A stretch of 64,000 bases of DNA from the NCBI GenBank assembly GCA_003024785.1, contig PUQB01000185.1, positions 214,001 to 278,000 on the forward strand, given 5' to 3'. Each line of letters opens with the position of its first letter. Positions within the stretch are counted from its first letter, which is position 1. Origin of the DNA: Selaginella tamariscina (Eukaryota > Streptophyta > Lycopodiopsida > Selaginellales > Selaginellaceae). Position numbers and translations under genes: made by a program. Below the pieces are notes generated by a model. The model did not search any database and was not told the origin of the DNA. It saw only the letters and a list, made by a program, of their open reading frames with translations. This document shows, one piece after another, positions 34,607 to 45,444 of the stretch.

Positions 34607-35456
34607 ATTCTACTTCAAAGGGATCTTCAAAGATGGGCAACTGCAAAACTGGCTCAGAAGAGATAGCCTCTTTGAGTTTGACGAATGCACGTTGGCACTC
34701 TGGAGTCCAATGCCATGGAATGTTCTTCGTAAGATCTGTCAATGGGGCCGCTATTTTGAGTAACCCTTTATGAATCTTCGGTAATACCCTGTCAGACCAA
34801 GGAAATTGTCTAACTTCATGCACGTCTTTTAAGGTCATCCACTCAGTAATAGCTTGAATTTTCTTTGGGTCCATGGCAACCTCCCCACCTGAGATCAAGT
34901 GTCCCAAGAAATCTATCTTGGTTTGACCAAATGCGCACTTGCTTTCTTTAGCATACAACTGGTTCTCTCTCAACCTCTGAAACACTTTTTCTAAGTGTTC
35001 CACATGTTCTTCAATTGTCGAACTGAAAACCAGAATGTCATCAATATACACCACCACGAACTCGTCTAGATAGTCTCTAAACACATCATCCATCATTGTG
35101 CAAAAAGTTGCTGGAGCATTGCACAACCCGAATGGCAAGACTAGAAACTCAAATGATCCATAACGCGTTCGAAAAGCGGTCTTCTCAATGTCATTCTCTG
35201 CTACCCGAATCTGATGGTACCCAGACCTCAAGTCTATTCTTGAAAAATACTTTGCTTTTGATAGTCTATCAAACAAGTCGTCCACTCGCGGAAGAGGATA
35301 CTTGTTTTTGATAGTTATCGCGTTCAGTGCTCGATAGTCCACACACATTCGCATCGTACCATCCTTTTTCATTACAAACAAGATCGGTGCACCATATGGT
35401 GATCGACTAGGTCGAATGTGTCCTCGACCAACCAATTCCGTCAGCTGTCTCTTCAA
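34530..35456 (-). CDS. Reverse transcriptase of the chromovirus
   Basis: An open frame of 308 codons. [99 protein letters not shown] and YIDD (35037-35048, both Asp present) are the standard gypsy RT motifs. The connection segment ([19 protein letters not shown]) and the RNase H opening ([20 protein letters not shown]) follow in frame. The frame is lost at a T-run near 34555. Confidence 0.93.
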   Translation of the reverse strand: MKRQLTELVGRGHIRPSRSPYGAPILFVMKKDGTMRMCVDYRALNAITIKNKYPLPRVDDLFDRLSKAKYFSRIDLRSGYHQIRVAENDIEKTAFRTRYGSFEFLVLPFGLCNAPATFCTMMDDVFRDYLDEFVVVYIDDILVFSSTIEEHVEHLEKVFQRLRENQLYAKESKCAFGQTKIDFLGHLISGGEVAMDPKKIQAITEWMTLKDVHEVRQFPWSDRVLPKIHKGLLKIAAPLTDLTKNIPWHWTPECQRAFVKLKEAISSEPVLQLPIFEDPFEVECDASDFAIGGVLQQKGHPVSFSRRS

Positions 35457-35639
35457 TTCTCAACTCTTGAGGATTTAACCGATATGGGGCTCTTGCCGGT
35501 GGAGACGAACCCGGCAAAACCTCTATTCTGTGGTCCACAGCTCGACGTGGAGGTAACTCAGGCGGCAAATCTTCCGGTAACACATCCTAAACATGTTCAA
35601 GACTTCCAAAATAGGTTCGGAACATGTTCTTGACCATCT

Positions 35640-36430
35640 CCTATTTTGACTTCACCAGTATCCAAAACCATTGCAAGAAACACACGTTCCCGATGTCTAA
35701 CTGCTTTACGCAACTGAGTCAAGGTAAGGAACATAGGATTCCAATCCTTATCAGTTAGCGTTTCCATTCTGAGCGTCTTTTTCTAATGGCTTCTTTATCT
35801 GCTGCAAGCGTGATTCGATTATCTCCGGAACCCCTCATTTCGATTACATGTTTATGGAACCATTCCATACCCAAACAAAGTCAAACCCCGTCATATTCAA
35901 GACAACTAAGTCTAGCTTAGCCTTCCAATCTTTGATTTGGACAGGAACTGCCCTTGCTATATTATTAGTATTTTGAGAACCTTTGCCAAAATTGATCTTT
36001 ATTTCACACATCTTTATTACATCCAAATTCAATCGACGAGCTAGACTAGTCGATATGAAGTTGTATGTTGCTCCAGTATCGATCATCATTCGGACTCGGT
36101 CCCCTCGTATCCTTCCTGTCAAATATAGCAAAGGGTCAGTTTTGTCTTGAATAGCGAATAAGGCAGGTTGTGTCTGGCACAACATTACCTCTTCTGACTC
36201 ATCTTCCGGATCTTCAAGCGTTTCTGGTTCAGCAACTTCCTCTTCTACCATCGCCTTGAAATGTCCTGATTGTTGTGAGGGTGCCGGACACTCTTTAGCA
36301 AAATGACCAGGCTTGTTACAATTATAACATTTCACGACCCCGCCTGCGGAACGCGGGGGAGCAGACTTTGGAGCCGATCCTTTGGTCTGCTGAGGAGGTG
36401 GTAACGCCAATGGTTTCCGAAATCCGGTGG
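35640..36430 (-). CDS. Gag zinc knuckle and protease region of the chromovirus
   Basis: CYNCNKPGHFAKEC (about 36330-36290, minus) is the CCHC knuckle. An acidic linker follows, then the aspartic-protease active site in MMIDTGATYNFIS (DTG, about 36095-36055), preceded by LTGRIRGDRVR. A frame change near 35870 precedes the GMEW-like end of the protease. Stops follow before the RT frame opens at 35456. Confidence 0.85.
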
Positions 36431-37415
36431 GTCTTGATGTGTCCGAAAACTTGGAACTGCCAAAAAGGGACTTGCACTTCGAATTGATGGCGATTGATCT
36501 GGTCGCCTATCAAACCTTCTGAACCCAGACTTTGGAGGAAACCTCCTTGGTTTAGGTTTTGCTTCCTCCCCTTTGTACAAGTCTTCTAACGACATGCCAT
36601 AAGCAACCTTTTGAGCTGCCTCTTGACATTCCCGATAGCTTGTGGGCTTGTACCTTAAGATCTCCCTTCGCGTTTTCTCATTCAAGCTAGCCATGAAGCA
36701 ACTTCGAGCTTCATCATCGCTCATATTTGGCACCAATCGCCGTACACTTTCGAATCGATAAACGTGGTCCATAGGACTTCCCCGAACTCCCTGTTGACAA
36801 AGTGCCAGGTCAGCACGCAATCGCAAACCGAGATCATCCGGCATATACTGCTTTTTGATCTCCTTTTTCATGTGCTTCCAGCTGTTTCGGTATCCACGTT
36901 CACCTTCAACAATTCGCCACCAAGTCTTAGCTTCTTCTTTAAGAAACTGCTTGCACATGCAACCTTTTCTGTCTTTCTCACGGAAGCAGCCTCGAAATAG
37001 CTTTCCATATCATACAACCAGTCATCCAAAACCTTGTAATCCTTTGAACCCATGAAATTCGAAGGCTTTACCGGTTTGAATTTACTGGGACCTCCACCAA
37101 CTACTTCCGTCGAAGAATCTGATTCAGAGGAACCTGACTCTGAGTCATGCTTCTTCTTCTTTTTCCGTGTGTCTGGTTGCGGAACGTCTGGCACTGCCGT
37201 ATTCGTTGGAATCCGAACGGCAACATTATCGATTCTGTCATTCAATCCCAAGACATCCCCTCGAAGTTCGTTTAGGGCATCCATCATTATTTCACGCCAA
37301 CCAGGTCGCTGCTAGCCCTAGGGGGTCGACCTGGATCAGCTTCATCCATCTCCTCATTTTGAGCCTCTGCGACAGCCCTCTCTGCCTCAGGCTCCGGTTG
37401 CTTTCTTTTGCTCAT
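36332..37415 (-). CDS. Gag of the chromovirus (frame-broken)
   Basis: Forms the element's particle. The likely start is the ATG at 37415 (MSKRKQPEPEAE), followed by a frame change near 37290 into MMDALNELRGDVLGLNDRID and a Lys run (37140-37165). VKPSNFMGSKDYKVLDDWLY opens the retrotransposon-gag domain. After a shift near 36950 it continues with FLKEEAKTWWRIVEGER, KKQYMPDDLGLRLRADLALC and RFESVRRLVPNMSDDEARSC. The zinc knuckle (CYNCNKPGHFAKEC) comes one frame later, in the protease entry. Confidence 0.85.
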
Positions 37416-37728
37416 CGTATTGAACCCTAGTTTCAACACTCGGAGAATATGCTCGGAATATTCCCAATGTTAAGTTGGAAACACCCTGCACAGGTTGTAC
37501 ACCCACACACATCAGCTTGAACTAGCATAAGACTTTCGGACATACCTAGAATCTCACGCCGACTCACTGAGCAAGTGTTCTCCGAAGTTTGACAACTCAC
37601 AGGATCAAACTCTCTGCGCAGAATACAGACATGTTAACCAAAGCGATAGAGTAGATCAAGAATTTAGAGTTATCTAAACATTGAAACACTCTATGACTTA
37701 AGGTAGTCCTACTGACCGCAGAGAACTT

Positions 37729-37740
37729 GCTCCGATACCA
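37729..37740 (-). other. Primer-binding site of the chromovirus
   Basis: The minus strand reads TGGTATCGGAGC two bases inside the 5' LTR. This is one base away from TGGTATCAGAGC, the site complementary to the 3' end of initiator tRNA-Met used by many plant LTR elements. Confidence 0.85.
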
Positions 37741-37742
37741 AT

Positions 37743-38719
37743 TGTCAGAGTTTTTACCTGGTGCCACAAAGGCGGCTTGCCAGGTGCCAACCCTGGAATC
37801 CCCTCTCTGGAAACCCCACGGAATCTGGTAAAGTAACCCGTATTAGGAACCCAACCCTTAGGAACTTAAACCCTAACTGACCAAGTCCACGAACGAGACT
37901 CACCTTGTGAATCAGGATGCACGGACTAGCCGAGTTATAGGTGTTGTTCCTAGCTTGGCGTGGTTGAGGCGGCCGGAGCAAGGCCTCAACCACTAGTTCT
38001 GCGGAACGTGAACTCGGGCAATACCTTTGAGCTTGCGAGCAGGTTTTCGGACCAAGGAATCTGGCTAACTCCTTGGAAGTGACGTGCCCTTCTCAAAGGC
38101 AAGATCCTGCCAACGATAAGGATAGTCTAACCCTAGGGTGGGTTGTACCCCTGTCGTGTGGAAGTTTGGGCGGCACAACAGAGGGTTGCACCTTGACGAC
38201 ACAAGCTTAGCTTGCACCGGTAGGAGGTTAACGAGCTCTCTTTTGAACCCAGGAAGCCTCACTACATATACTCTACCTTATTTATGTGACGGACCCCCCC
38301 CCCCTGTTTACCTAAATGAGTAAGTGGGCTGGCACGGAAATGCCAGCCCTTAGAGAAAATGGTTGTCCTAACCTAATCCTAAACCTAACCCCTAGGGGGG
38401 GGTTTAGGACGTGGGGTTAGGGCAACCCTAGGGTTAGGTCAACCCTAGGGGTGTCCCTAACCCTTATTTTGACAAGCTATAATTTGCAAAGAACCCTAAC
38501 CTGGAACGTCAAAACGGGGGAGGGTTCTCTAAATGGAAGTGCTAGCTTCGCCTAGAGTTTCTTGCAAATACCTAACGACACCCGGCCGGACCATCACTAG
38601 ATACCCAAGTGCACTATGCGGGCCTGTTTCTTCTACATCTAGGGTTCGTCACATAATCCAGTAGGTAACAACAGTCAAACCCCAAAGTAAAGGGTCGAGT
38701 CATAGTAAAAACTATGACA
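37743..38719 (-). repeat. 5' LTR of the chromovirus
   Basis: Direct copy of 31363-32335 with four small indels (CTTGTCTC against CTTCTC; CTAATG against CTAAATG; TAATGC against TAATTTGC; CCCGGGACC against CCCGGCCGGACC) and no substitutions. Confidence 0.95.
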
Positions 38720-38724
38720 TCCTC

Positions 38725-39210
38725 AGTATTGAGAATGGGGCATCTAGTGAGTTTGAACCTCATTGGGACATCGAGGATGGGGACAGTGCATCCTCACTCA
38801 TCCTCAGCTCCAAGGATGCATCATCCCCATCTCGATGACAAAGACACATTGTCCCATGTCTTCGGTTTTGAGGATGGGGATGGTGTGTCCTTGGTGCCAA
38901 AGATGGTGCATACGTGTAAGAGGTCGCAAGTTTGAACCTCGTTTGGGTTGCAAAGGATGTATCATTTTCATTCTCGATAATGAGGATGGTGCATACTTGT
39001 AGAAGAAGGCTGCAAGTTTGAACCTTGCTGAGTCACCAAGGATGCACAATTCCATGTCCTTGGTGTCGAGGATGGTGCATATACATAAAAGAAGGCCACG
39101 AGTTTTGAACCTTAAGAAGGTTATAAGTTTAAAACCTCGAAGATGCATTGTCCCCCGTACTCGGTGTCAAGGCACATGTTCATGGCATAACATGTGTGTG
39201 TGACTTTCTA
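38725..39210. repeat. Degenerate GGATGGTGCAT-type repeat, right part
   Basis: Loose tandem repeats built on phrases like GAGGATGGTGCATA, TTGGTGYCRARGATG, AAGTTTGAACCTYGTTG and CATTGTCCCATGTC, with 60-110 bases between related phrases. It is continuous with 31060-31357 across the chromovirus insertion. Confidence 0.6.
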
Positions 39211-40330
39211 TATAACAAGTATGACAAGATTCTTCTTCAAATATATTTGTGTACGTGGGTGTATAATGATCTAAATGAAGCTTTATTGTATAATGTTATT
39301 ATTCAATATATTAGCCTATAAAAATATATAGGTTGTTTTAACATTAAATATAATTTGTGTTTCCAACACAAGACAAGATGTCTTCTATAATACATATTTA
39401 AAATGTAATATAATAAACATATATTAACTATAGATGAGGGTGTGGTCCTTGGTGCTGAGCATGGAAAGTACTTCATGAGGAGTCTAAAAAATACTCTCTA
39501 AACGTGTTTCATTATCCTCAATATCAGGATGATTGAGTCTTGTCAAGGGGCATCATAAGCATGTTTTCATTTTGCCTACAAAGTCCCTCTTAAACATGAG
39601 TTTTAGAGTGGTGTCCTCTTGTGATTATTTAAAATTTTGTGACAGTCATTTATATAATCTCAGTTGGTTTGTTAATTAAGCAACCTTTATTTTCATAATT
39701 TATATCATGGTTAAAATCACTTAAATCATGTAGATTATGGGTTACTTAATTAAATAATATATGAGGCCTCCTCATAACACTAATTGGTTTTTGTTTTTTA
39801 TGTCTAAGGAGAAGGATAATGCTATGACAATTTGTATGACTTATCAAGTATAATATTAAATTTTTTTTTCCCGATGTGCAAATAATGCATTTGAGGTGCT
39901 TGTATGAAGAGAAGCTGGTGAAATAGAATTGAATCCCTTTAACGAACACTTTCATAAATAAACCACATTACACTAAAAGAAGGATGGTCCTTACAATGTA
40001 TACAATAATTTTAGGGTCCACTTGTTGAGAATACAAAAGATGGAGCATAGAAAAAATCTAGGGCTCTCATGAACTTAATCATAAAGCCATGAGATTTTGT
40101 TTTGAACTTGTTCATAGGGATTGGAGGTCTGTGTCGTTAGTTGTGAGATTTAAGAACTCTCTTATCCCATAATCATTACAAAATCCCACTAACTTTTATT
40201 AAGATTAAATTAGTTAAACATATACATATGAATATACATTAAATCAACTTGATATATTGTTTCCACATGGGTTGACGAATTAGTTACACAATTGCCTAGC
40301 AAAAGGTTTATAGTTCATTTCCACATTAGT
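39211..40330. other. AT-rich intergenic DNA
   Basis: AT-rich, with no coding region or RNA gene that I can support. Confidence 0.55.
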
Positions 40331-40430
40331 GTCAAGCCACGATCCAAGAGCAAGACAAAAGCAAGACAAGAACAAGAAGGCTTGACCCAAGAACAAGGTA
40401 AGAGCAAAGAGCAAAACAAGAATGATCATA
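40331..40430 (+). repeat. Direct repeat, left copy (AAGACAAGAACAAG-rich)
   Basis: CAAGCCACGATCC, CAAGAGCAAGACAA and GGCTTGACCCAAGAACAAGG phrases match 43806-43915 in the same orientation. Probably LTR remains of the chromovirus fragment between them. The short AAGACAAGAACAAGG unit is itself repeated inside. Confidence 0.65.
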
Positions 40431-40589
40431 GAATGACTGGTGTTGAATAGTAATTAATTATACACAATTAAGTCAAGCTTTTATGCTCACAACTCCAAGA
40501 GCTAATCTAGGCATGAGTGCTAAAAGTGGTTGCATGCATCTAAAAGTGGCTATATGCATGTAGAGGCTAAAACGAGTCCACATGTCCCT

Positions 40590-40745
40590 TATCTTATGGC
40601 ATATCCTCTATCATGTATCCTAGCCAAGTCCTGTCTTGTATCCTGTATCCTATCGGTGTACATGCCAAGCTTGTTATGTATCTTGTATCAAGTCGTGATA
40701 GCACCCCTCCTTAAGAATGAATTCCATGAGTTCTCACTCCAAGTC
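40590..40745 (-). repeat. Inverted repeat, left arm (inverted chromovirus 3' end)
   Basis: About 145 bases match the reverse complement of 43425-43575 at roughly three quarters identity, for example GCCAAGCTTGT...TTGTATCAAGTCGT against the complement of ACGACTTGATACAGGATATAGGACAAGCTTAGC. In the right arm this sequence is the end of the integrase gene plus the LTR start, so the left arm is that 3' end turned around. Confidence 0.75.
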
Positions 40746-43455
40746 CCCTACAGGAGCACCTATCTTCTTTGTTAAGAAGAAAGATGGGAGTTTTGCATTT
40801 GGTTATGGATTACAGGGGTTTGAATCAAGTCACCATTCAGAACTGGTACCCGTTGCCATTAATCCCAAAACTTCTTGATCGGCTATGAGGAGCAAAGATG
40901 TTCATGAAGATCGACTTACGAGAGGCCTACAATCTTGTACAGATTTGTCTAGGCAATGAGTGGAAGATTGCCTTTCATACAAGGTATGAACACTTCAAGT
41001 ACATGGTGATGCCTTTTGGACTTATAAATGCCCTAACCGTGTTTGAACACATAATGAATAACATCTTTCGTTACTTCTTGAACTAATTTGTGGTGATCTA
41101 CCTCGATAACATCTTGATTTTCTCAAGGACTAGGCAGCACATAACAAGCATGTACGACTAGTTTTACAGAAGCTTCGCAAGCATGACCTGTATATAAAGT
41201 TGGAAAAGTGTTTTTTCGATAGGGATATTTTGGAGTTTTGGGCTACATCGTTTGGAGTCTCAATGGACATGCACAAGGTGAAGACTATCATGGAGTGGCA
41301 GAGGCCCAAGTCTGTACGAGACGTATAATATTTCCTTGGCTTTGCAAACTTTTACAGGCAATTTTATACAAGACTTTTCCCAAGCGCGTACTTCCACTCA
41401 TGGAACTCACCAAGTGCACAAGGATTTCTCTTGGTCTGACAAGGCGGAACATGCATTCATAACACTCAAGGACGCCTTCACGACATATCTAATTTTGGCA
41501 CATTCTAATCCTTCTCGCCCCTTCTTCATTGAAGCAGATGCTTTGGACTTTATAGTCGGTTCTATTCTATCACAAGTTGGAGAAGACAAGTTATTCCATC
41601 TTGTAGCCTTTTACTCTTGTAAGTTTCTTCTAGCGGAGATCAATACGAATACATGACAAGGAACTCAAGGCTATTGTGGATTCGTTTGAGGAGTGGCAGC
41701 ACTTTTGGGTGCATCATGTACAAGTTCTTACAGATTATAAGAACCTGGAGTTTTTCAAACGACTCAAGTTCTCAATTGGCGACATGCTAGATGTGTGGAA
41801 TTCCTATCACGTTTTGAATTTGTCATTGTTTACAAGCTTAGTTTCCAAAATGGCAAAGCGGATGTGTTGTTTAGGCGCTTTTATCTTGCACCGACCCTAA
41901 GTGATCCTGCATATGACTGTTAAAAGCAAGTATTGTTGGGTCCTAATCGATTTTGATTTGCAATACTACAGGTTCATTAGGCTCCAACAAATCCACCACT
42001 TCTTACAGGGCATCTATTTGCAATTGGTTATAAACAACTTGGCAAATAATGTGTTCTCACACATTAGTCCTGACTTCGCAAGCTCCTCCTTCTTTTCCAG
42101 TTCCTATACAGACTACGAACTATTTGCCGTATTGAACGGACTCTTGTACCGTGAGGGTCTTCTGTACATTCTTATTGGTGTTTTATAGGACTTCTGTGGT
42201 ACAGGATTGTCATGATACCCCAGCTACAGGACATTTTGGTGTGGTCAAGACAATTGAGTTGGTGACTCGCAACTATTGGTGGCTTGGGTTGCGAGGTTTT
42301 GTGAAAAAGTTGTATAGAGTTGCAACATTTGCAACAAGTCGAAGATGGCTCGTCACGTGCCCTCTAGTCTTTTTTGTCCTCTTCATGTTCCCTTTGCTCA
42401 TTGGAGATCCACTCTTATGGATTTCCTCACAAATTTCCCCCTTCTCGTGGTTTTAATGCAGTTCTTGTGTGGTGGATCGTTTCACCAAACAAGCTTATTT
42501 CCTGCCTATAACAAGACGGCTATAGGCCAAACAACTTCTGAGTTGGTGATCCGTGAAGTGTTCTTACATTCTTCTCGAGAGCATTGTTTCTAATCGGGAC
42601 CATAATTCATGTTTAGATTTTGGCAAGAGCTTCTCCGTAATTTACAAGTTAAAGCGGATCTTTCTTCAGGATATCATTCACAAACTGATGGGCAGTTAGA
42701 ACACACGATTCAGACTTTATAGCAGTATCTTCCTTCATCAGTTATCAACAAGACAACTGGTTGGACTTTTCTTCCTATGACTGAGTTTGCTTACAACAAC
42801 TCCGTCCACGCATCTACAAGTTAGACACCTTTCTTCACTATTATAGGCTACCATCCCACGTTTTGACTTTCTCCTCCTACTTCTTTTTCTTTCTCTCATG
42901 CAGTACAGGATTGCCTCCAGCATCTCATTAGGTATAGGATGATCTCCGAGTTCATCTTCAGTAAGCACAAGAGTGGTACAAGCGTCACACTGGTGCTCAT
43001 CATTAGTTGACACATGCGCACAAGGTTGGTAATCTCGTGTGGCTTCTTCGTCAGTATATCCGCACCAACCGGCCTTCTTTTAAGTTAGACTTTTAACGAT
43101 TGGGTCCTTACAGGATGGCTGAGATCAATCATGTAGTCTTCTGACTAAAGTTATCATCTACTGTGAAACTTTATCCTGTGTTTTACACCTCTTTGTTGAA
43201 GCTGTATCATCCTTTTTTTTTTTCCTAGTCATGCTTCTTCTCGTCCCCTCATGTAGTCATTAATGATGAACCTGAGTACAAAGTTGTAACCATTTTTGAT
43301 TCTCGTTTCCATCGCCACCAAACTTCAATAACTTGCCTATCAATCGCACTTGAGAACCTGCATCCAATTTACTTCACACTTTTTCCAAGGTTGTTACTTT
43401 TCACCAACATTATCCGCTAAACCAGAACTCGTGAAAACTCGTCCTTAGAGAGGTG
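40744..43455 (+). mobile_element. Old chromovirus fragment (RT to chromodomain)
   Basis: Gag and protease are absent. RT begins abruptly ([14 protein letters not shown]), then [34 protein letters not shown] and a decayed active site reading YLDN where the family has Y-x-DD. The connection shows FLGFANFYRQ, the RNase H IEADALDFIVGSILSQVGED, and the integrase DTPATGHFGVVKTIEL, VVDRFTKQAYFLPITRR and GYHSQTDGQLEHTIQTL. The frame ends in a decayed chromodomain (PEYKVVTIFDSR). The [12 protein letters not shown] / YLDDILIFS style differs from the young chromovirus and resembles fungal-type (Tcn1-like) chromoviruses that have been reported from mosses and lycophytes. Stops and frameshifts throughout. 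Confidence 0.8.
43255..43420 (+). pseudogene. Decayed chromodomain of the old chromovirus
   Basis: INDEPEYKVVTIFDSRFHRH matches the beginning of a chromodomain (EYEVE.ILDSR) and ALENLHPIY matches the ENL...P end. The central WKG part is lost. The PPT and TGTGACGACTTGATACAGG LTR start follow at about 43448-43470. Confidence 0.6.
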
Positions 43456-43575
43456 ATGAATGTGACGACTTGATACAGGATATAGGACAAGCTTAGCATG
43501 TACGCGATAGGATACATGACACTGAATAGGACCTGGCTAATACGCTGACAGGATATAGGATAAGTCACACCTACT
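43425..43575 (+). repeat. Inverted repeat, right arm (chromovirus 3' end and LTR start)
   Basis: Contains the end of the integrase frame, a GAGAGGTGATGA purine-rich tract and the LTR start TGTGACGACTTGATACAGG. It is the reverse complement of 40590-40745. Confidence 0.75.
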
Positions 43576-43805
43576 ACTCTAGAGGTAGGGGGTTCAAAGT
43601 CCTTGGAATGTGAAGAATATGAGATATAGGATATGTTATCAGGATCTCTAAAGTAGTTCAAAGACAGCCACAAAAACCTTTAAAGTTTTCATTAATGGGT
43701 CAACCCAAGCTTGTGGAGATCCAATTAGTAAGGATGCCAACCTTTTATGCATCGGTTGAGTAGCAACGTGGTTACATGCGGATCAAAAGTTTGATTTGTA
43801 TGACT

Positions 43806-43915
43806 ATCAAGCCACAACCCACGACCCAAGAGCATGACAAGAATAAGGAGGCTTGACCCAAGAGCAAGACAAGAACAAGGCAAGAACAAGGAGCAAGACA
43901 AGAATGATTGTAAGG
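43806..43915 (+). repeat. Direct repeat, right copy (AAGACAAGAACAAG-rich)
   Basis: Matches 40331-40430 in the same orientation: CAAGCCACAACCCACGACCCAAGAGCATGACAAG..., GGCTTGACCCAAGAGCAAGAC, CAAGACAAGAATGAT. Confidence 0.65.
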
Positions 43916-43929
43916 AATATTTTTTACCC

Positions 43930-45440
43930 ATTTATCCAAAGTAACATGTAATTCAAGAGTGTGAATAATTGATAGCTCTTGCATATGTCATTAACAAATC
44001 AAATCTTTAATATGAGAAATTGCTTGTTGAACCCATAGTTCTACAGCTGATTTTGATTCTTATACTTATGCTTATTCTTTACAAATTTCATAATAATCTT
44101 TTGATATAAACTAATGATTATTGGTCATTTCTAATATCTTAAATGTGTTTATTAAGAAACTTAACATTAGATACAACCATAGGACAAAGGCCATAATAAT
44201 AATGAAGCTCTTTAAATGCATCCGCTTGAATAAATCTTTAACATGTATAAAATTAACTTTAATAAACAAAACAAAATGAAAATGACAATTATAAGAATTA
44301 ATCGAAAAGAACTTATTAAGAAAGACTCTTTATGTAAGAATGCACTTTTTCCTTTTATTATTTTTAGTTCATAATGGTAGAAATCAACCCTAAATTATAA
44401 TGGTGTGTCATAAATGATACTATGCAATCATCTCTTTATTATTTTAGACTAAATTGTAATGGTTAATAAACCATGTCATAAATGATACTGCAAATTCATT
44501 AATTACAAACTTTTAATTGTTTAATAGGAGGTAATAATTTTTATTTATTAACATATGTCAAATCAGTTACTCACTAAGATGTCAATAAAAAATGCAGCTA
44601 GGCCAACCGAGAGTGCAATTGGCCCAAGTAAAATGGTTTAAAGATTAAGTTGCTCTCATATAATTTTTTTTCTTTTCGATAACTCACGATTGACCAAACG
44701 CTCGGAGATATCAAATATAACTTAAACTTTTCTTGACTTAGGAAATAAAGAGAATATGAAAAAGTATATAAATGTTTTTATAAAATGAAATAACTTAATA
44801 TAAGTAATCTTTATATACTCTAAATGTCAGATCACATAAATTTTAAGATTTGTTTTTCAAATTACAATTAAATCTTACTTGTTTTATCAAGTCTTACTTA
44901 AAGTATGACATGAGCACAAAATGACTAGTAACTGATATACTTCATTTTATTCTTTTCGTTCACATAACATGCTCGTATCAAATTGTATATGCATATTTAA
45001 AAAGGTGATTCCTGTCAACAAAACAATGTAACTTTCTGTGTGCATGTAAATTGAGAAATATAGATATGTATTTTGTAGAAAACAAAATATACCGAAAAAT
45101 CTGAAAATATTTAAAAATCTATAAACAGGTTCGAACATAGTATTTCATATCATTTCATTTGACCACTTGTCATCATAAACCCTAAAGAGCATTTCATAGC
45201 TTGGTTTGCTTGAGAGAAACAATATCCTTACGTTTGATGTTGTGACTTGCTGATATGCATGCATATCATGAATATTGTGTAATCCTCCTCAAACAACATG
45301 ACAATAGACCATTTAGAGCATTCCTCACCATTTAGGCTGTGTGTACGTGTTTCTGAGCATGCAGATGAACACTAGAGAGAGGGCAGTAAACAAAGTGATA
45401 TATGAGGTATTTTGAGATATTAGTACATGTGAGTTAGTCG
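43930..45440. other. AT-rich intergenic DNA downstream of the receptor kinase
   Basis: No coding region supported. 45300-45440 is probably the 3' untranslated region of the receptor-kinase gene, which ends at 45445 on the minus strand. Confidence 0.5.
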
Positions 45441-45444
45441 GTGT

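Larger units (their letters stand above)
31363..38719 (-). mobile_element. Young Ty3/gypsy chromovirus
   Basis: A complete 7357-base element on the minus strand: LTRs of 973 and 977 bases, target-site duplication TCCTC (31358-31362 and 38720-38724), primer site, polypurine tract, gag with CCHC knuckle, protease, RT, RNase H, integrase, and a chromodomain at the C-terminus of the integrase, which places it in the chromovirus branch. Chromodomains of this branch are thought to steer insertion to heterochromatin. The LTRs differ by four indels (2, 1, 2 and 3 bases) and no substitutions, so insertion is recent. Frame breaks near 37290, 36950, 36430, 35870, 34555, 33600 and 32790 interrupt the polyprotein. 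Confidence 0.95.
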
